From NCBI GenBank assembly GCA_014549065.1, contig JACDOX010000034.1, positions 4,721,065-4,785,064 of the forward strand: DNA of 64,000 nt, written 5' to 3'. This stretch comes from Cardinalis cardinalis (taxonomy: Eukaryota; Chordata; Aves; Passeriformes; Cardinalidae). The notes under the pieces were generated by a model. The model was given only the letters and a program-made list of their open reading frames with translations. It had not been told where the DNA came from and searched no databases. Of this stretch, positions 26,703-37,844 are shown one piece after another (positions within the stretch are counted from its first letter, which is position 1; each line of letters opens with the position of its first letter). The translations under genes and the position numbers were made by a program.

Positions 26703-26817
26703 GAGATGTGGATGTGGCATCTGGGTACTTGGTTTAGTGGCAAAGACTGCAGTGTCAGGCTGAACGCAATGATCTTCCAACTGAAATGGTTTTGTGATTT
26801 TATGATTCTGTGAATGT
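26703..26817 (+). mobile_element. CR1 LINE 3' end, short
   Basis: The copy carries the clause cttggtttagtggcaaagac in degraded form and ends in tttatgattctgtgaat, the CR1 terminus. It is about 115 bases and strongly 5' truncated. Confidence 0.78.
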
Positions 26818-27102
26818 TTATCTACTTTTTATCGAAACAGCAGAGGAAGTGAAAAAGAAGAAGTTAAAAACTCACAATTTCTTAGCAATTAACTAACTTC
26901 ACAAATTGAAGTATCATGCTGGTTAACAAAAGGTCTTTAATCCAGAACTGGCGTAACAATTCAGATAGGTTTTTTAAAATTGATTTTACAATAAAGTGCA
27001 GAATAAAATAGACTTAGTTATCCTAAAAATGCTTACCAGTCAATTGACATTCATTATTTGAATTTCTGCTTTCTCCTTAATTTTGTTGCTAATTTTGTAT
27101 TG

Positions 27103-27273
27103 TCAAACATTATACACACTGCATATAAAGTACATAAACCCACAAGATCCTGTAGCAGATAATGTCAGTGTCTCCTGTACAATTGCAGTGGGTTGCCATC
27201 TGGAAGTACTCTGGTACTGCTGTGAGGCTATTGCAGGGCTCACCCAAGGGGAGGACATGCATTGCTGAATACT
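27103..27273 (-). CDS. Candidate terminal exon (option C)
   Basis: A strong acceptor (attctgttttattacag) is followed by an open frame SIQQCMSSPWVSPAIASQQY continuing with QSTSRWQPTAIVQETLTLSA and ending at a stop at 27,103, 56 codons. Read in phase 0, it fits after option A but not directly after exon 10. The Ser/Gln-rich composition fits a centrosomal protein tail. Family identity is not established. Confidence 0.25.
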   Translation of the reverse strand, partial: SIQQCMSSPWVSPAIASQQYQSTSRWQPTAIVQETLTLSATGSCGFMYFICSVYNV

Positions 27274-27476
27274 CTGTAATAAAACAGAATATAATGAGAT
27301 ATGCATGTATATAAACAGAAATGTGGTTATGTATAACATTCAAGAAACGTCATTTGATGGTGTCATGTGATCTGTTTTCCATTCTATAAATAACTACATA
27401 CCTTCATCTGGATTTAGATGTTGGTATTACAGAGTACAAGGTCCTTCACCGAAATTACTGAGTAAATATCCATGTT

Positions 27477-27654
27477 TTATCTGGATGCTCTGAAACAAGG
27501 AGAGCTGAAACAGGTTGTTCTCTTGGTGAAGTAAAAATTTAAAGCCCCATTGTTTCTCCCAGTAGATTTGATCTCATTCATCTGTACTTTTTCTGCAGCT
27601 GGATGCTTGTATGACAGTTCATTCTTATCATCAAGAAGAATTCCAAACCTGTAG
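27477..27654 (-). CDS. Candidate CEP126 terminal exon (option B)
   Basis: After a possible acceptor (ttcaaatctcag) the phase left by exon 10 reads YYRFGILLDDKNELSYKHPA, then AEKVQMNEIKSTGRN and on to a TAA at 27,477, 58 codons in all. The composition is protein-like, with charged and polar residues in the first half. The acceptor is only fair and the human C terminus could not be recalled well enough to test it. Confidence 0.25.
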
Positions 27655-28329
27655 CTGAGATTTGAATGTATATCTATAGCTGGACACCTGTTTCAATGCG
27701 TAAGTATATACTTGTAGTGAAAGAAGGGTTTAAATGTCCATCAGAGAACTTGAAGTTCCAGAGACTGGACAGCCTGAGCAATATCTAGTGTTTGTATCTT
27801 ATTCATGAAATAAAAATATTGTAGATGAATTAGTGGGAGAAAGCTTTGTCACAGACCAGTCAGTCAAGAAAGAATTGTATACTGAAAGCCAGGGAAATAC
27901 ACTGGTGAGGAAAACAGCTTTATTTCCTTTTTTTTTTTTAATGTAGGACAGACCATGAAGGACCAGAGAAAAAGCTCAAAAATGCATTATTAAAACACAC
28001 TTAGATCCAATAAAGCTAACTGTGCAGTAAAAACAAAAATTTAAAAAAAAATTTAAACCAAAAGTTTTTTAGCCATAAAAGATTAAATTTATAAGATAGG
28101 AGGCAGAAGAAAGGAAGCTGAGGTTCCAAGTCACACCTATTACTGAGATTCACAAGAAGAAAGGCACTGATGCACAGCTGTCTTTTCAGTTTCACTTCAA
28201 AACCAGGCAATCATTTTGAATTTAGGAGCTGGGATGCTTCCTGGGGTGTTTCAGTCTCAAAGTCAGAGAGTTGTGAGAGCCTTATGAATAAAGAATATTT
28301 TCTTTAACATTTTTGGTAACAGCTTATCC

Positions 28330-29648
28330 AGTAAAGTATATGCAGTATGCAAACCAGATCATCTTGAGTATGATCACACAGCATGTACAGGACCACCAGG
28401 ATATCAGGCCTTGCCAGCATGTCTATAGGAAAGGCAGGTCCTCTTTGACTGACCTGATCTCCTTCTATGACCAGGTGACCCACTTAGTGGGTGCANGAAA
28501 GGCTGTGCATATTCTTTATCTGGACTTCAGTAAAGTCTTCAGCACAGTTTCCCACAGCAGTCTCCTGGAAAACTGGCTGCTTATGGTTTGAATGGATGCA
28601 CTCCTCATAGATTAAAAAACGTCTAGTTGGCTGAGCCCAGAAAGTGGTGGTGCCTGGAGTTACATCCAGCTGGCACCCAGTCACAAGTGGGTTTCCCAAA
28701 GGCTCAGTGCTGGGGCTAGTTCTTTATTACTGATCTGGATTAGGGGATGAATATGCTCTCAGTCACTTTGCAGCTGACACCAAGTTGGGTGGGAGTGTTG
28801 ATCCGCTGGTGGCTCTGCAGGGCAATCTGGACAGGCTGGATCAATGGTAAAAGTTGGTCAATGCCAACTGTATGAGATTCAACAAGGCCAAGTGCTGGGT
28901 CCTGCACCTGGGTCATTGCAACCCCAGGCAGTGCCACAGGCTGGGGGCAGCAGCTGGGAAGCTACCAAATGGAAAAAGAACCTGGCTGTGCTGGTCAACA
29001 TCAGCTGAACATCATCCAGTGTGTGCCCAGGCAGCCAAGAAGGCCGATGGCATCCTGGCCTGGATCAGCCAGGATGTGGCCAGCAGGAGCAGGGCAGTGA
29101 CCGTCCCCCTGTACCCAGCACTGCTGAGGCCACAGCTCCAATCCTGTGCTCAGNTCTGGGCCCCTCAGTGCAAGAGAGACATTGAGGGGCTGGAGCGTGT
29201 CCAGGGAAGGGCAGCGGAGCTGGGGAGGGGCCAGTACATTAATCCTGTGAGGAGCAGCTGAGGGAGCTGAGAGTGTTTAGCCTGGAGAAAAGGAGGCTCA
29301 GGGGAGATCTTACAGCTCTCTACAACTGCCTGAAAGGAGGGTGTAGCAGGTGGGAGTTGGTGTCTTCTCCCCGATAACAAGTGACAAGAGAAGAGGAAAC
29401 AGCCTCCAATTGTGTCAGGGGAGGTTTAGATTAGATATTAGGATGATTTTTACAATGGAAAAGGTTGTCAGTCATTGAAACATGCTCCGGGGTGGTGTCT
29501 ACATCCCTGGAGGTATTTAAAAGACATACAGATGAGGCACTTAAAGATGTGGGCTAGGGATGCACTGTTCATTGCTGGGTTAATGGTTGGACAATGACCC
29601 AAGAGAACATTTTCAACCAAAACAATTGTATGATTCTATGTTTCTAAG
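28330..29648 (+). mobile_element. CR1 LINE, reverse-transcriptase half to 3' end
   Basis: This is the longest CR1 in the window. It shows the RT blocks HVQDHQDIRPCQHVYRKGRS, YLDFSKVFSTVSHSSLLEN, FAADTKLGG and NCMRFNKAKCWVLHLGHCNP, then VASRSRAVTVPLYPALLRPQ, and ends at ttgtatgattctatgtttct. Frameshifts separate the blocks. The FADD catalytic box reads FAAD and the FDTVSH box reads FSTVSH, so the copy cannot be active. The 5' half with the endonuclease is absent. Confidence 0.92.
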
Positions 29649-29813
29649 TCTACGGTCATGTCTATAATTTTTCTTTAGTGTGAATTTAGAGTATAGAAGA
29701 AGACAGATGATACAGAATTATAAATACTAGCTCCTGCATCATACATTGAACTTTTGAAAAGTAAATTTTATACTTCAGACACTCATATGCCTATTCATTT
29801 CTTTATATTCCAG

Positions 29814-29872
29814 GTATCATATTTTGTTTCCAGCTGACAAGATCTACAATATACGAAAGAAAATACAAAAAG
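29814..29872 (+). other. Exon-like plus-strand segment, unsupported
   Basis: Acceptor tttatattccag and donor AAAAAG|GTAATA frame 59 bases that read YHILFPADKIYNIRKKIQK. There is no partner exon and no recognised family, so it is probably chance. Confidence 0.12.
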
Positions 29873-29904
29873 GTAATACCTATCACTTGTAGAAAATGGT
29901 ATAC

Positions 29905-29986
29905 CTTCAGGTCAAAGTAGGAATTCATTGCATTAGCAATTATTTTATGAACTACCATACTAATTACCCCTTTTCTCTCTATGTCG
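29905..29986 (-). CDS. Candidate CEP126 exon 11 (option A)
   Basis: The segment is 82 bases with acceptor ttgtagttcttag and donor GAAG|GTATAC. Entered with the phase left by exon 10, it reads YDIERKGVISMVVHK to NSYFDLK with no stop and leaves in phase 0. That phase fits the 27,103-27,273 candidate as a last exon. I recognise no family sequence in it, and the composition is not distinctive, so chance cannot be excluded. Confidence 0.22.
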
Positions 29987-30297
29987 CTAAGAACTACAAA
30001 TTATTTATGAATTACATGTACTTCAAATGGACCCTGCTAAATGACTGTTCTTAAAAGTTCTTGGGACTTCCTGGACTTAGCAAATGTCTTCAAATACCAA
30101 AATGGAAATGAAGCCAGAGGATGAGGCAGTCTGACATAAACTGTTAAAGCCTGTTTACAGTAATATAATGTTCATGTTTGTTGGGGCTTTTTTTACATGA
30201 ACAGATTGAGATCAGTATTTTCAATTATATTTTTACAATAAAATAAGCCATAAGATTAGTTTGTAGAAATTAAAGCTGAACACATTTAAATACTTAC

Positions 30298-30361
30298 TAA
30301 GGGTGGCTTATCTGCAAAACATGTGAAGCAAACGGGTTTCTGGTAATGGCTTTTTGAACAT
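30298..30361 (-). CDS. CEP126: CEP126 exon 10
   Basis: The exon is 64 bases; two bases complete an Asn codon after DEKLQ, then it reads VQKAITRNPFASHVLQISHP and L. The acceptor is excellent (aatgcttttttcag) and the donor is TTA|GTAAGT, leaving in phase 2. Position, phase and the helical continuation of LDEKLQNVQKAI support it as the next CEP126 exon. If the intron is retained, translation stops at once because the split codon plus the first intron base reads TAG. The next true exon must therefore start with C or T. Confidence 0.8.
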
Positions 30362-32708
30362 CTGAAAAAAGCATTAAAGTATATAATGAATATTAAATAA
30401 ACAAAATACTTCAATAAAAAAAAGATTCACAGTCAAATATTCAACTAAAAACTTTCTGAAGACTGTGAAAATGTAATTTAATAGCACTGGTTTTATTTCC
30501 CTTACCAGCAGCTGCTGAAGTATAGGCCATACCTCTATTTTTAAAATTTGCATCTAAATAGTATATGAACAAAAAATTTAGTACCAATAAAGACATCTAA
30601 AGCTAGAGAAAAGAATGCCATCTACTCATCAGCAACAAATATTCCAAATTTAGATTGGCTAGTGATTGACTGCTATTAATTAAAAAGACCAATATAAAGC
30701 TACAGAATTTTTCAATTTGTTTGGTAACATGTGAAAACAAAGCCAAAAGAAGGGATGCAAAAAGATAACAGCTTAGAAAAGCAATGTACTTGTATGACAT
30801 GTAAATACTTACAACACTTAGTTACTTACAAGTACTTACATGTAAGTCTACCTAAAATTTCCCAGCTTTCTATTACCAATATTAATCCCCAAATAATTAG
30901 ACATGCTAATTAAATGTCTGAGGTATATACGTACGTGTACGTATTACACTGACTTTCACAGTTACTTCATTTATGATTCATTCACTGTTTCTTCCACACT
31001 TCTATGTACTTTTCTTACAGTTCTCCTCTCCACATTTCAAAAATTTCAGCGTTCTTGCTCCCAGTTCTTTTGCTGAATTCACCTTTCCCTTCTTTGTAGT
31101 TTCTCTGTTACTTACACAGAAATTTAATTTTATATGCTCATATTTCTCTTTTCATATCTAGTTTCTTAGCCTGAGCACAGCATACTAAAACAGTTTCCTG
31201 GTAAAAAATGGATTTTTAAATTTCCATTTGCCTGGAATCAATAACCACAGGTTATGATACAATGAAATTCTGAACCACTGTTTGACAGAGCAAGAATTGT
31301 AAGCTACAGCTGCACAAAGTTTCTAAACAATTGCAAAGACCTTTTATTCTGCTATTGCAGTCTATAGGAAACTGAAGCCTTTTTCCTCAAAGTCAGACTA
31401 TTTACCATGTGATGTAGAAATACATGGATAATGTGCAGAAGTTTAATAAACCCTGGTTTAGTTTGATTCCAGTCAATAAGGGGGTAAACTTAGGTAATGT
31501 GATCATAAATAAAATAGTGCAGTCCAGAAGGAATAGTAGTGGAATAGTAAAGTGAAATCAGTGGACTTTAAGAAAGCACATTCTAATAAACTGAAATAAT
31601 TAGCATGTAAAATTTTATATGAAAAAAGTGCAAGGAAAATTAAGGAGAGCTGGAAATTCCATGTAGAGCACAAATGGGAAGCAATTATTCCAATCATATA
31701 AAAGCCAATAAGGCAAGCAGAAGAGACTAAGTCATAAGGTTCCCACTGATTTCAAGTACAGGATGGAGCACACAAAATACCAAAACTATGCCAAACTGAT
31801 GTGAATTTTTAATGGAAGACCTGCATGATCACACCAGTCAAAGCAAATCCTAAAGTAGCAAGAGACTCAAGAAGTAAGTTTGTTCTTCAAGTGCAATGTC
31901 ATAGGATGACTAAAGAAAGCGTTAGCTGACTAATCACAGGGGAAAAAATTATTAAGAACAAGTACAGACTTTTTCCCCACATTCTTCAGCAAAATGGAAG
32001 CTGTGGCTGGGGAGTTCATATGAAGAGAACAAGTATAAAGCAGGTAAGAAACCCACCTGGCATAAAGGAAGAACAAGTTAGAGAACACTTAGTTAAGTCT
32101 GCCATTTTTAAATGGTTGCAAAAGTAATATTCATTTATACANATATATTTATCTGCAGCAATGTCAAAACTCCTTATTTATTATTTCTAGCCTATCAGAA
32201 TTCATGGAGAAGAGAAACATTCTAAAATATTAGAAGAAAGAAAGTGAAAAGCCCATTCATTATAAAGGACTACATTTGCAAAACTGTATGACATAGAGGG
32301 CAATAATTCGCAAGAAGAATTGCAAAAAAATGAAGATGGATCAGCTTTGGAGCAGATTTCCAAGTGAGGCTGATGCACCTGATGCACCTTGACAGAACAA
32401 TTTTGACAAACATCTTTTACAAACAACAGGTATCTGAAGATATCCTCCCATCACATTTAGAGTTATTCTTTACAAAGAAAAAGTCATCATCATTTTAAAT
32501 TAATTTCATTGACTTAAAGAAGGGTTTCCTGATTTTGATACACTGTTTGATACATTTAGTAAACAACACCACCACCATCACCAACAACAAAAACAACAGA
32601 AAATACTTCTATTACAGGATTCTTGGTTTCATCCAAAAAAATTGATGGCAACAAAATATAAAGTTATTTAATCAACTGATGTAGCAGTATATTTATTATC
32701 CAACTTAC
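30362..32708 (-). other. CEP126: CEP126 intron 9
   Basis: This intron of 2.35 kb is AT-rich. It has an imperfect AAC/ACC trinucleotide tract at about 32,562-32,600 and a perfect 14-base palindrome at 30,834-30,847. No CR1 piece or additional exon was recognised. Confidence 0.72.
30834..30847. repeat. Perfect 14-base palindrome
   Basis: acttacatgtaagt equals its own reverse complement and sits in a run of acttaca-like words (30,805-30,850). It lies inside CEP126 intron 9. Confidence 0.8.
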
Positions 32709-33005
32709 TTTGTAGCTTTTCATCCAGACAATCCAGAGACTGGAAAATCTTCTGTTCTTCTATGGAAAGAGTACTCCTGCCTGGACACAGAGCCCTTTTA
32801 AGCAGTGAGAGCTGTCTGTCTGGCTTCACATGGTCCATGACTGCCAGGATTTCACTCTCTGCAATTGGTGTACTTGCTAGTTTTTCTGCTACTAGAAACT
32901 GAGCAGTGCTTTCTGAAACTGAAGAGATTACAGGGGGATCTTCAAATGAGAAGCGCTCATTTGAATAAACATTTAAATAAACTGCTCTTTTTCATAACCA
33001 TAGGT
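32709..33005 (-). CDS. CEP126: CEP126 exon 9 (right end uncertain)
   Basis: The coding part reads VYLNVYSNERFSFEDPPVIS, then SVSESTAQFLVAEKL, TPIAESEILAVMD and finally STLSIEEQKIFQSLDCLDEK, leaving in phase 1 through donor ACAAA|GTAAGT. The SSVSESTAQ...VAE block and the EEQKIFQSLD helix are typical of the conserved CEP126 C-terminal region. The best acceptor (gtgtgttttacag, exon right end 33,005) puts TGA in frame as the fifth codon after the junction. A tandem acceptor pair (gag, then cag, exon right end 32,984 or 32,981) keeps the same frame without the stop. The coding frame downstream is the same in all three cases, so only the first few residues are in doubt. Confidence 0.85.
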
Positions 33006-33445
33006 CTGTAAAACACACAAAATTTACTTTAAAAGAAGAAAAAGGTGGGAAAATCAAGAAACATGATATGTTAGAAAATGAAATCATTAAGGACACTAAT
33101 TTATCTTATAAATGGCACCAGAGTAGGTACTATTGAGTTTGGAAATATGCAATGATAACGAGCAATACCTGTCCACATCATACAGTTATATGTGATACAT
33201 ACAGTTAAAAAAACTCTAGAATTGAATAAAAATGGAATATATGCTGTAATGCATTTATAAAACCATTAATATCATGCTATATGATGCTATATCTTATCTT
33301 CACAGGAAAAAAATGCTGTATAGAATTATCCTTTCTTACTCAGAAGCACTGATGCTAAAAGACACAAGCCATGTTACACAGTGGGTATATTCTGTCATTC
33401 TACTTTATGTATAACAAAGAACTGAAGTGAGTTGTGTTACTATAC

Positions 33446-33533
33446 CTTCCTCAGATTTAGAGATGTTTTTCATCTTTTGTACTGGATCAAATGCAGATTG
33501 AATGGGACTCAGCTGGACAGCACATAATGAATT
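33446..33533 (-). CDS. CEP126: CEP126 exon 8
   Basis: The exon is 88 bases, read in phase 0 from NSLCAVQLSPIQSAFDPVQK to ISKSEE, ending with one base of the next codon. The acceptor is attttttatag and the donor GAAG|GTATAG. It lies between short introns (294 and 440 bases), so exons 7, 8 and 9 form a compact cluster. The frame joins exon 7 without a stop. Assignment rests on phase, splice sites and order, not on a remembered human match. Confidence 0.8.
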
Positions 33534-33827
33534 CTATAAAAAATATTGTAAGAGTATTTTAAGTATAATTTAAAGTAACTATACTACCTTCTGAGCATGT
33601 TTTAATATTTTGTATTACTAAATGTTTTCAAGTGAAAAAAATATTATGGTACACAAATATAGAGATGTATTCTAGTTAGTTTTATTCTTTTCATTAGCAG
33701 TGACAACAAGGTGTTTATAAGCATTGATTCAAAATGACATGACAATGAACAAATATTTGATATTCCTGAAACTCTTTCCACTTTGAAGATAAATAACATT
33801 TTTATTTTTATGGTGTTTTATATTAAC

Positions 33828-33952
33828 CTGTGCATGATGAGCAGGCTTCCATATTTTAGAGATGACACTTTGTCTTCTGCATTCTGAAAAACCTCGATGT
33901 TTATTTTCATAGTTGCCAAAAACCTGATTTTGTCTTGTAACAGGAACACCAC
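33828..33952 (-). CDS. CEP126: CEP126 exon 7
   Basis: The exon is 125 bases; two bases complete a Gly codon from exon 6, then it reads GVPVTRQNQVFGNYENKHRG and ends in SVISKIWKPAHHAQ, phase 0. The acceptor is gcatatcatttaag, a little weak because of the AAG, and the donor CAG|GTTAAT. It is assigned by phase fit, open frame and position between exon 6 and exon 8. I do not have a firm memory of the human residues here, so the exact ends are inferred from splice sites. Exon 8 follows after a short intron of 294 bases. Confidence 0.82.
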
Positions 33953-36900
33953 CTTAAATGATATGCAGACAAAAGTAAACCAAAATGTGTAAACAGCACA
34001 ATAAATATCGTAGTAGCAGAACTTACAATGGGGAGTAAATGTCTCTGTCCACATTTAGATATTTACAACTGATCTCCTTAAATTGTCTTGGATGTGGACA
34101 TAAGGAGCTTAAGTGAAGCCCCATGCTGAGTCCCAGAAAATAAAGATTGTCTGTACAGGGATACAAGGTGTTACCAAGAAAAANGGAGAATGAAAGTTGA
34201 GCTGTGGTATTAAAAAATATCAAATAAGTAATGTTTTAGAAAATAAACTGCATTTAGAGAATAATCTTAAAGTCTAACTGCCCAATTCAATAAATCACTG
34301 TTGATAAATTGTTGTATCTATATGTTAATTGTTCAACTTCCATTAAGATTCCATAGTAGTGTGCAGAAAACATATAGTAATTCACAAAGTTTACATGATT
34401 CACAAAACTCACAGAATGGTAGAGGTGGGAAGGGACCTTCTGAGGCCATCTGGTCCAGTGCCCCCACACTAGCAGGGCCACATAGAGGTCATTGCCCAGG
34501 ACCATGCCCAGATGGCTTTCGAGTGACTCCAAGGATGGAGACTCAAGAAAGTCTCTGGGCAATTTATGCCAGTGCTCAGTCACTCTCGCAATAAAAAAAA
34601 GTTTCCTGATGTTCAGAGGGAACTTCCTGTGATTCAGTTTGTACCCACTGCTCAGGTACTTTCAGTGGGCACTATAAGCCTAGTAAGTCTAAAAGTCCTC
34701 TTTGCAGCTTCCTTCCAGGTATTTACAGACATTGGTAAGACTCCCCAAGGCCTTCTCTTCTCCAGGCTAAATACTCCAAGCTCTCTCAGCCTTTCCTCAT
34801 AGGAGAGGTGCTCCTGTCCCTTTACCATCTTTGTGGCTCTTCGCTGGACTCTCTCCAGCATGTCCATGTCTCTCTTGTACTGAGGAGCCCAGAACTGAAC
34901 ACAGTATTCCATGTGTGGCCTCACAGGCATTGTGAGGTTTAAAAGTAATGGATTTAAACCTTATTTCTATAGCTTGGCATTTTGTGGTTAATCTTATTAA
35001 TTCATACATCTTTGTGCTAATTTTTAAAAGGCAGTACTGCTGTGCAGCATTTTCTCTCAGCCAGAGAGGTCTAATCTAGAAACAGTACCTCAAATTTATC
35101 TCAGTTTTGCCTGGTGTAGCAATACATTTTCAAAATGGAAGCCTCAAGTCTCAAAATTAAAATTATGTTCTTAACTAAACTTTCATGCATACAAACTGGA
35201 GATGCAAATTAGAATTTTCATGTGCAACTCGGGAATCTACATACCAAGGAGATACTATATTTGTAAACACAGTTACTAGATTTGTAAATGACGTTACTTG
35301 ATTTAAACTTGAGAACACAAATTACCTATTTATTTACACAATAAATATTTACATGTGCAGTTTAATGAGCAGTTCATAATTTGACCAAGAGTTGCATTAC
35401 TGATTCTAACACAATTTTATTTCTTTTCTGGTTATTACAGTGACATTAAAACAGAATTCTTATCACTCATAGAAAAAGAAAAGAACTGATCCTAGAAACA
35501 TATTTGTAACTAGTCATCTGGCTGCTGTCATCAATAATAACATGGGACACATTAGCTTTGAAACACTGAAATTTTTAGTTATATGCAAACTTTTGTAACA
35601 CAATACATGGTGCTGAATAACATCTGAAAAGGAAAGGAGATGTGATCATCTTTATTCATATGCCAGAAAATTTAAAAAAAAAGAAATAGAAAAAAGAATC
35701 CCCTTGTTATATTAGTAATCACATAATGTTTTTCTGAAAAAATAGAATTCAAAGTTGCTCTATGTCTATGCATCAATACTTTATTTAATTAATTTGCAAG
35801 ACTAGACCAATGCTAAGGAGAACATTCCTTTGAGAGATATAAGACAAAGTAATAATAATCAATACTATCTTTAGGGAATGAGATTTTGAACAGTGTACTG
35901 CTATTTAACTTTAAGCACGTTAATTAGCCCCATATTTGTCTCAGGCTAAAGGTTAAACACACATTAAGCCTTTACTGACTGAACAAGAAAGTGTTAAAAA
36001 TTCTAATATCCAGCTAGAATAATATGCTATTATATTTGTCAGGCAGAAGTCATACAACCTGAAGCCTGGAAGCCAAACTAAATGGAGATCCTCATGGACA
36101 ACAATTGTATTCATCTGGTTCTCACTTTCTGTACATTTGGCAAAGCATTGCAACAGACCACATTTTCTACAGTGTCTTCACAGACCTCATGGAACTCTGC
36201 AGATATTTTACTAGAGAGCAGTGCAGTATTCAGTCTCACTGCAAGCACTTTGGGACAAGACTGTGGCGTCTATGTGCATTTGCAGGGAATTGAACAAATA
36301 ACAGCAAGTCAGTAAGAGCTATCTAGAGTCTTTAAAATAAAGAAGACTTTCAAAATACAAAATATAAGCAGATACTGAGAGAGCGCAACCCACATACATT
36401 TTAAAAGGCAGTTACTCAGCCCTTCTCTAAAAGAGCTGGAGTTATGTGGCACTGGGGATGTAGCATTTAAAGCTGCAGTGAAGAAATTGTTAGTAGTGCA
36501 CAACTTGGAACAGGACATTTCCTGATTCATTGATCTGATGTGCAGATAAGGACATCAAGAGACAAAAATCTCTGCTGCAGGCAAGGCGTGGTAAAGCAAG
36601 TCTTCATTCATTTCCAATGTAAAATCAAATAGGTTAAGTCACACAGATCTTAAAGTCATCTGTTTGACTTTGAACTGGAACAGACAAGCAGATATTTTCT
36701 GTTCCCACCCCTGCTTTAAGGCAAGAATATTCACCTGCTTGCATCTGCTCTTATGCAACAGAGATGTTCTGAATCATTCCGCTAAAACTGTAAAAACTGT
36801 TAAAACTGTATTACTGTAGATAAAACTAAAAATGTGTGGGGGTTGAAGTTAAGGACATTCACCATTTTGTTANAAAGTATCTTTGAGTTCCATGGCCAGA

Positions 36901-37844
36901 CCTTGGGGTGATCCCAGTATGAGACGCAGTTTGGAATACTTCTTGTACCTGAAGCAGGGACTACAGCTCTCAGGAGCTCCAGCTGCAGCCCTCAGCAGGA
37001 AGCAAACCAGCACACTACATAGAAATTACAAGCACAAGGATGTCATCAGTGCCCAAGGCACAGAATATAGCTAGGCTGCACTGGACAAACAAGGCAAAAT
37101 CAAAAAGCATGAAATGTCAATTGAAATGTAAACTCCAGGAGATTAAAGTTTACTCTCCCAAATATTTCTTATCCATCTTTCCTGTACCTTTTCAATCAAT
37201 TTTGCCTCATATTGTTCCCAAGGTTAATTTTTAATAAAATGCAGGATTGTTCCTCAAATTTCTTAAAATTCTTTATAAATCAGATATACCTTGCAGGAGA
37301 GCATTGTTTGCCTGGCAGAAGCTCTTTAATTTTGACTAATCTTTAATTTTTGTTCAGCTTTTAATAGTATTATTTGGACTAAGTCTCAGTATTTGTAGGC
37401 ATTTAGAGTGTCAGCATTTTAAAAACACAGTAGAACTAATCTTCTTTCACTCTCGTATGGCAGTGACTGTTGGACAACAAGCTATCACTCTTAGTTACCT
37501 TGTAAAACTCACTTGTATAAACTTAGTCACTTCCTCCTATATCATTATTCAGACCACCTGTCACATCTGCTCATTAGTCATGAATATAATCTCAGGGAAA
37601 ATACTTCCTTTTCATTTAATATTGCAGAGAGCTATTAGAAATGAGGATTGACGTTTGAGAGGCCTCTGGGCACCACTAGAATAGAAATGAGAATGACAAA
37701 TGGTGAAAGCTTGTTAAAACTGGCTGTGTTGTGTGAATGGATGAAAAGGTAGGATGTTTTAACTGAAAACAAATCTGTGATGTATTTGAAGAAGACTTTT
37801 GTCCGAACATTCCCCCACCCCAGACCCAGAAACATGACTCTTAC
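33953..37844 (-). other. CEP126: CEP126 intron 6
   Basis: This intron of 3.9 kb contains a CR1 fragment at 34,409-34,935 in the same orientation as the gene. The rest is AT-rich and unassigned. The exon 6 open frame runs a little way past the donor and ends at 37,759. Confidence 0.78.
34409..34935 (-). mobile_element. CR1 LINE 3' fragment in CEP126 intron 6
   Basis: Read on the minus strand, it gives PVRPHMEYCVQFWAPQYKRD, LERVQRRATKMVKG and SYEERLRELGVFSLEKRRPW, the C-terminal end of CR1 ORF2, then the 3' UTR ending near ccattctgtgagttttgtg. It is inserted in the same orientation as the gene. Confidence 0.93.

Larger units (their letters stand above)
26818..28329. other. Region downstream of CEP126 exon 10, possible 3' end of the gene
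   Basis: AT-rich sequence holding two candidate minus-strand terminal exons (27,103-27,273 and 27,477-27,654). No other gene was recognised. Confidence 0.5.

Noticed and set aside
1..27000. Exons of CFAP300 or YAP1, the expected neighbours of CEP126
   Set aside because: No segment resembling either protein was seen, so they probably lie further left.
32202..32426. 74-codon minus-strand frame in intron 9, considered as an extra CEP126 exon
   Set aside because: No acceptor and donor of matching phase, and exon 9 joins exon 10 in frame without it.
36105..36315. Overlapping plus-strand frames of 62 and 77 codons in intron 6
   Set aside because: Two frames open over the same bases without family match or splice signals indicate chance.
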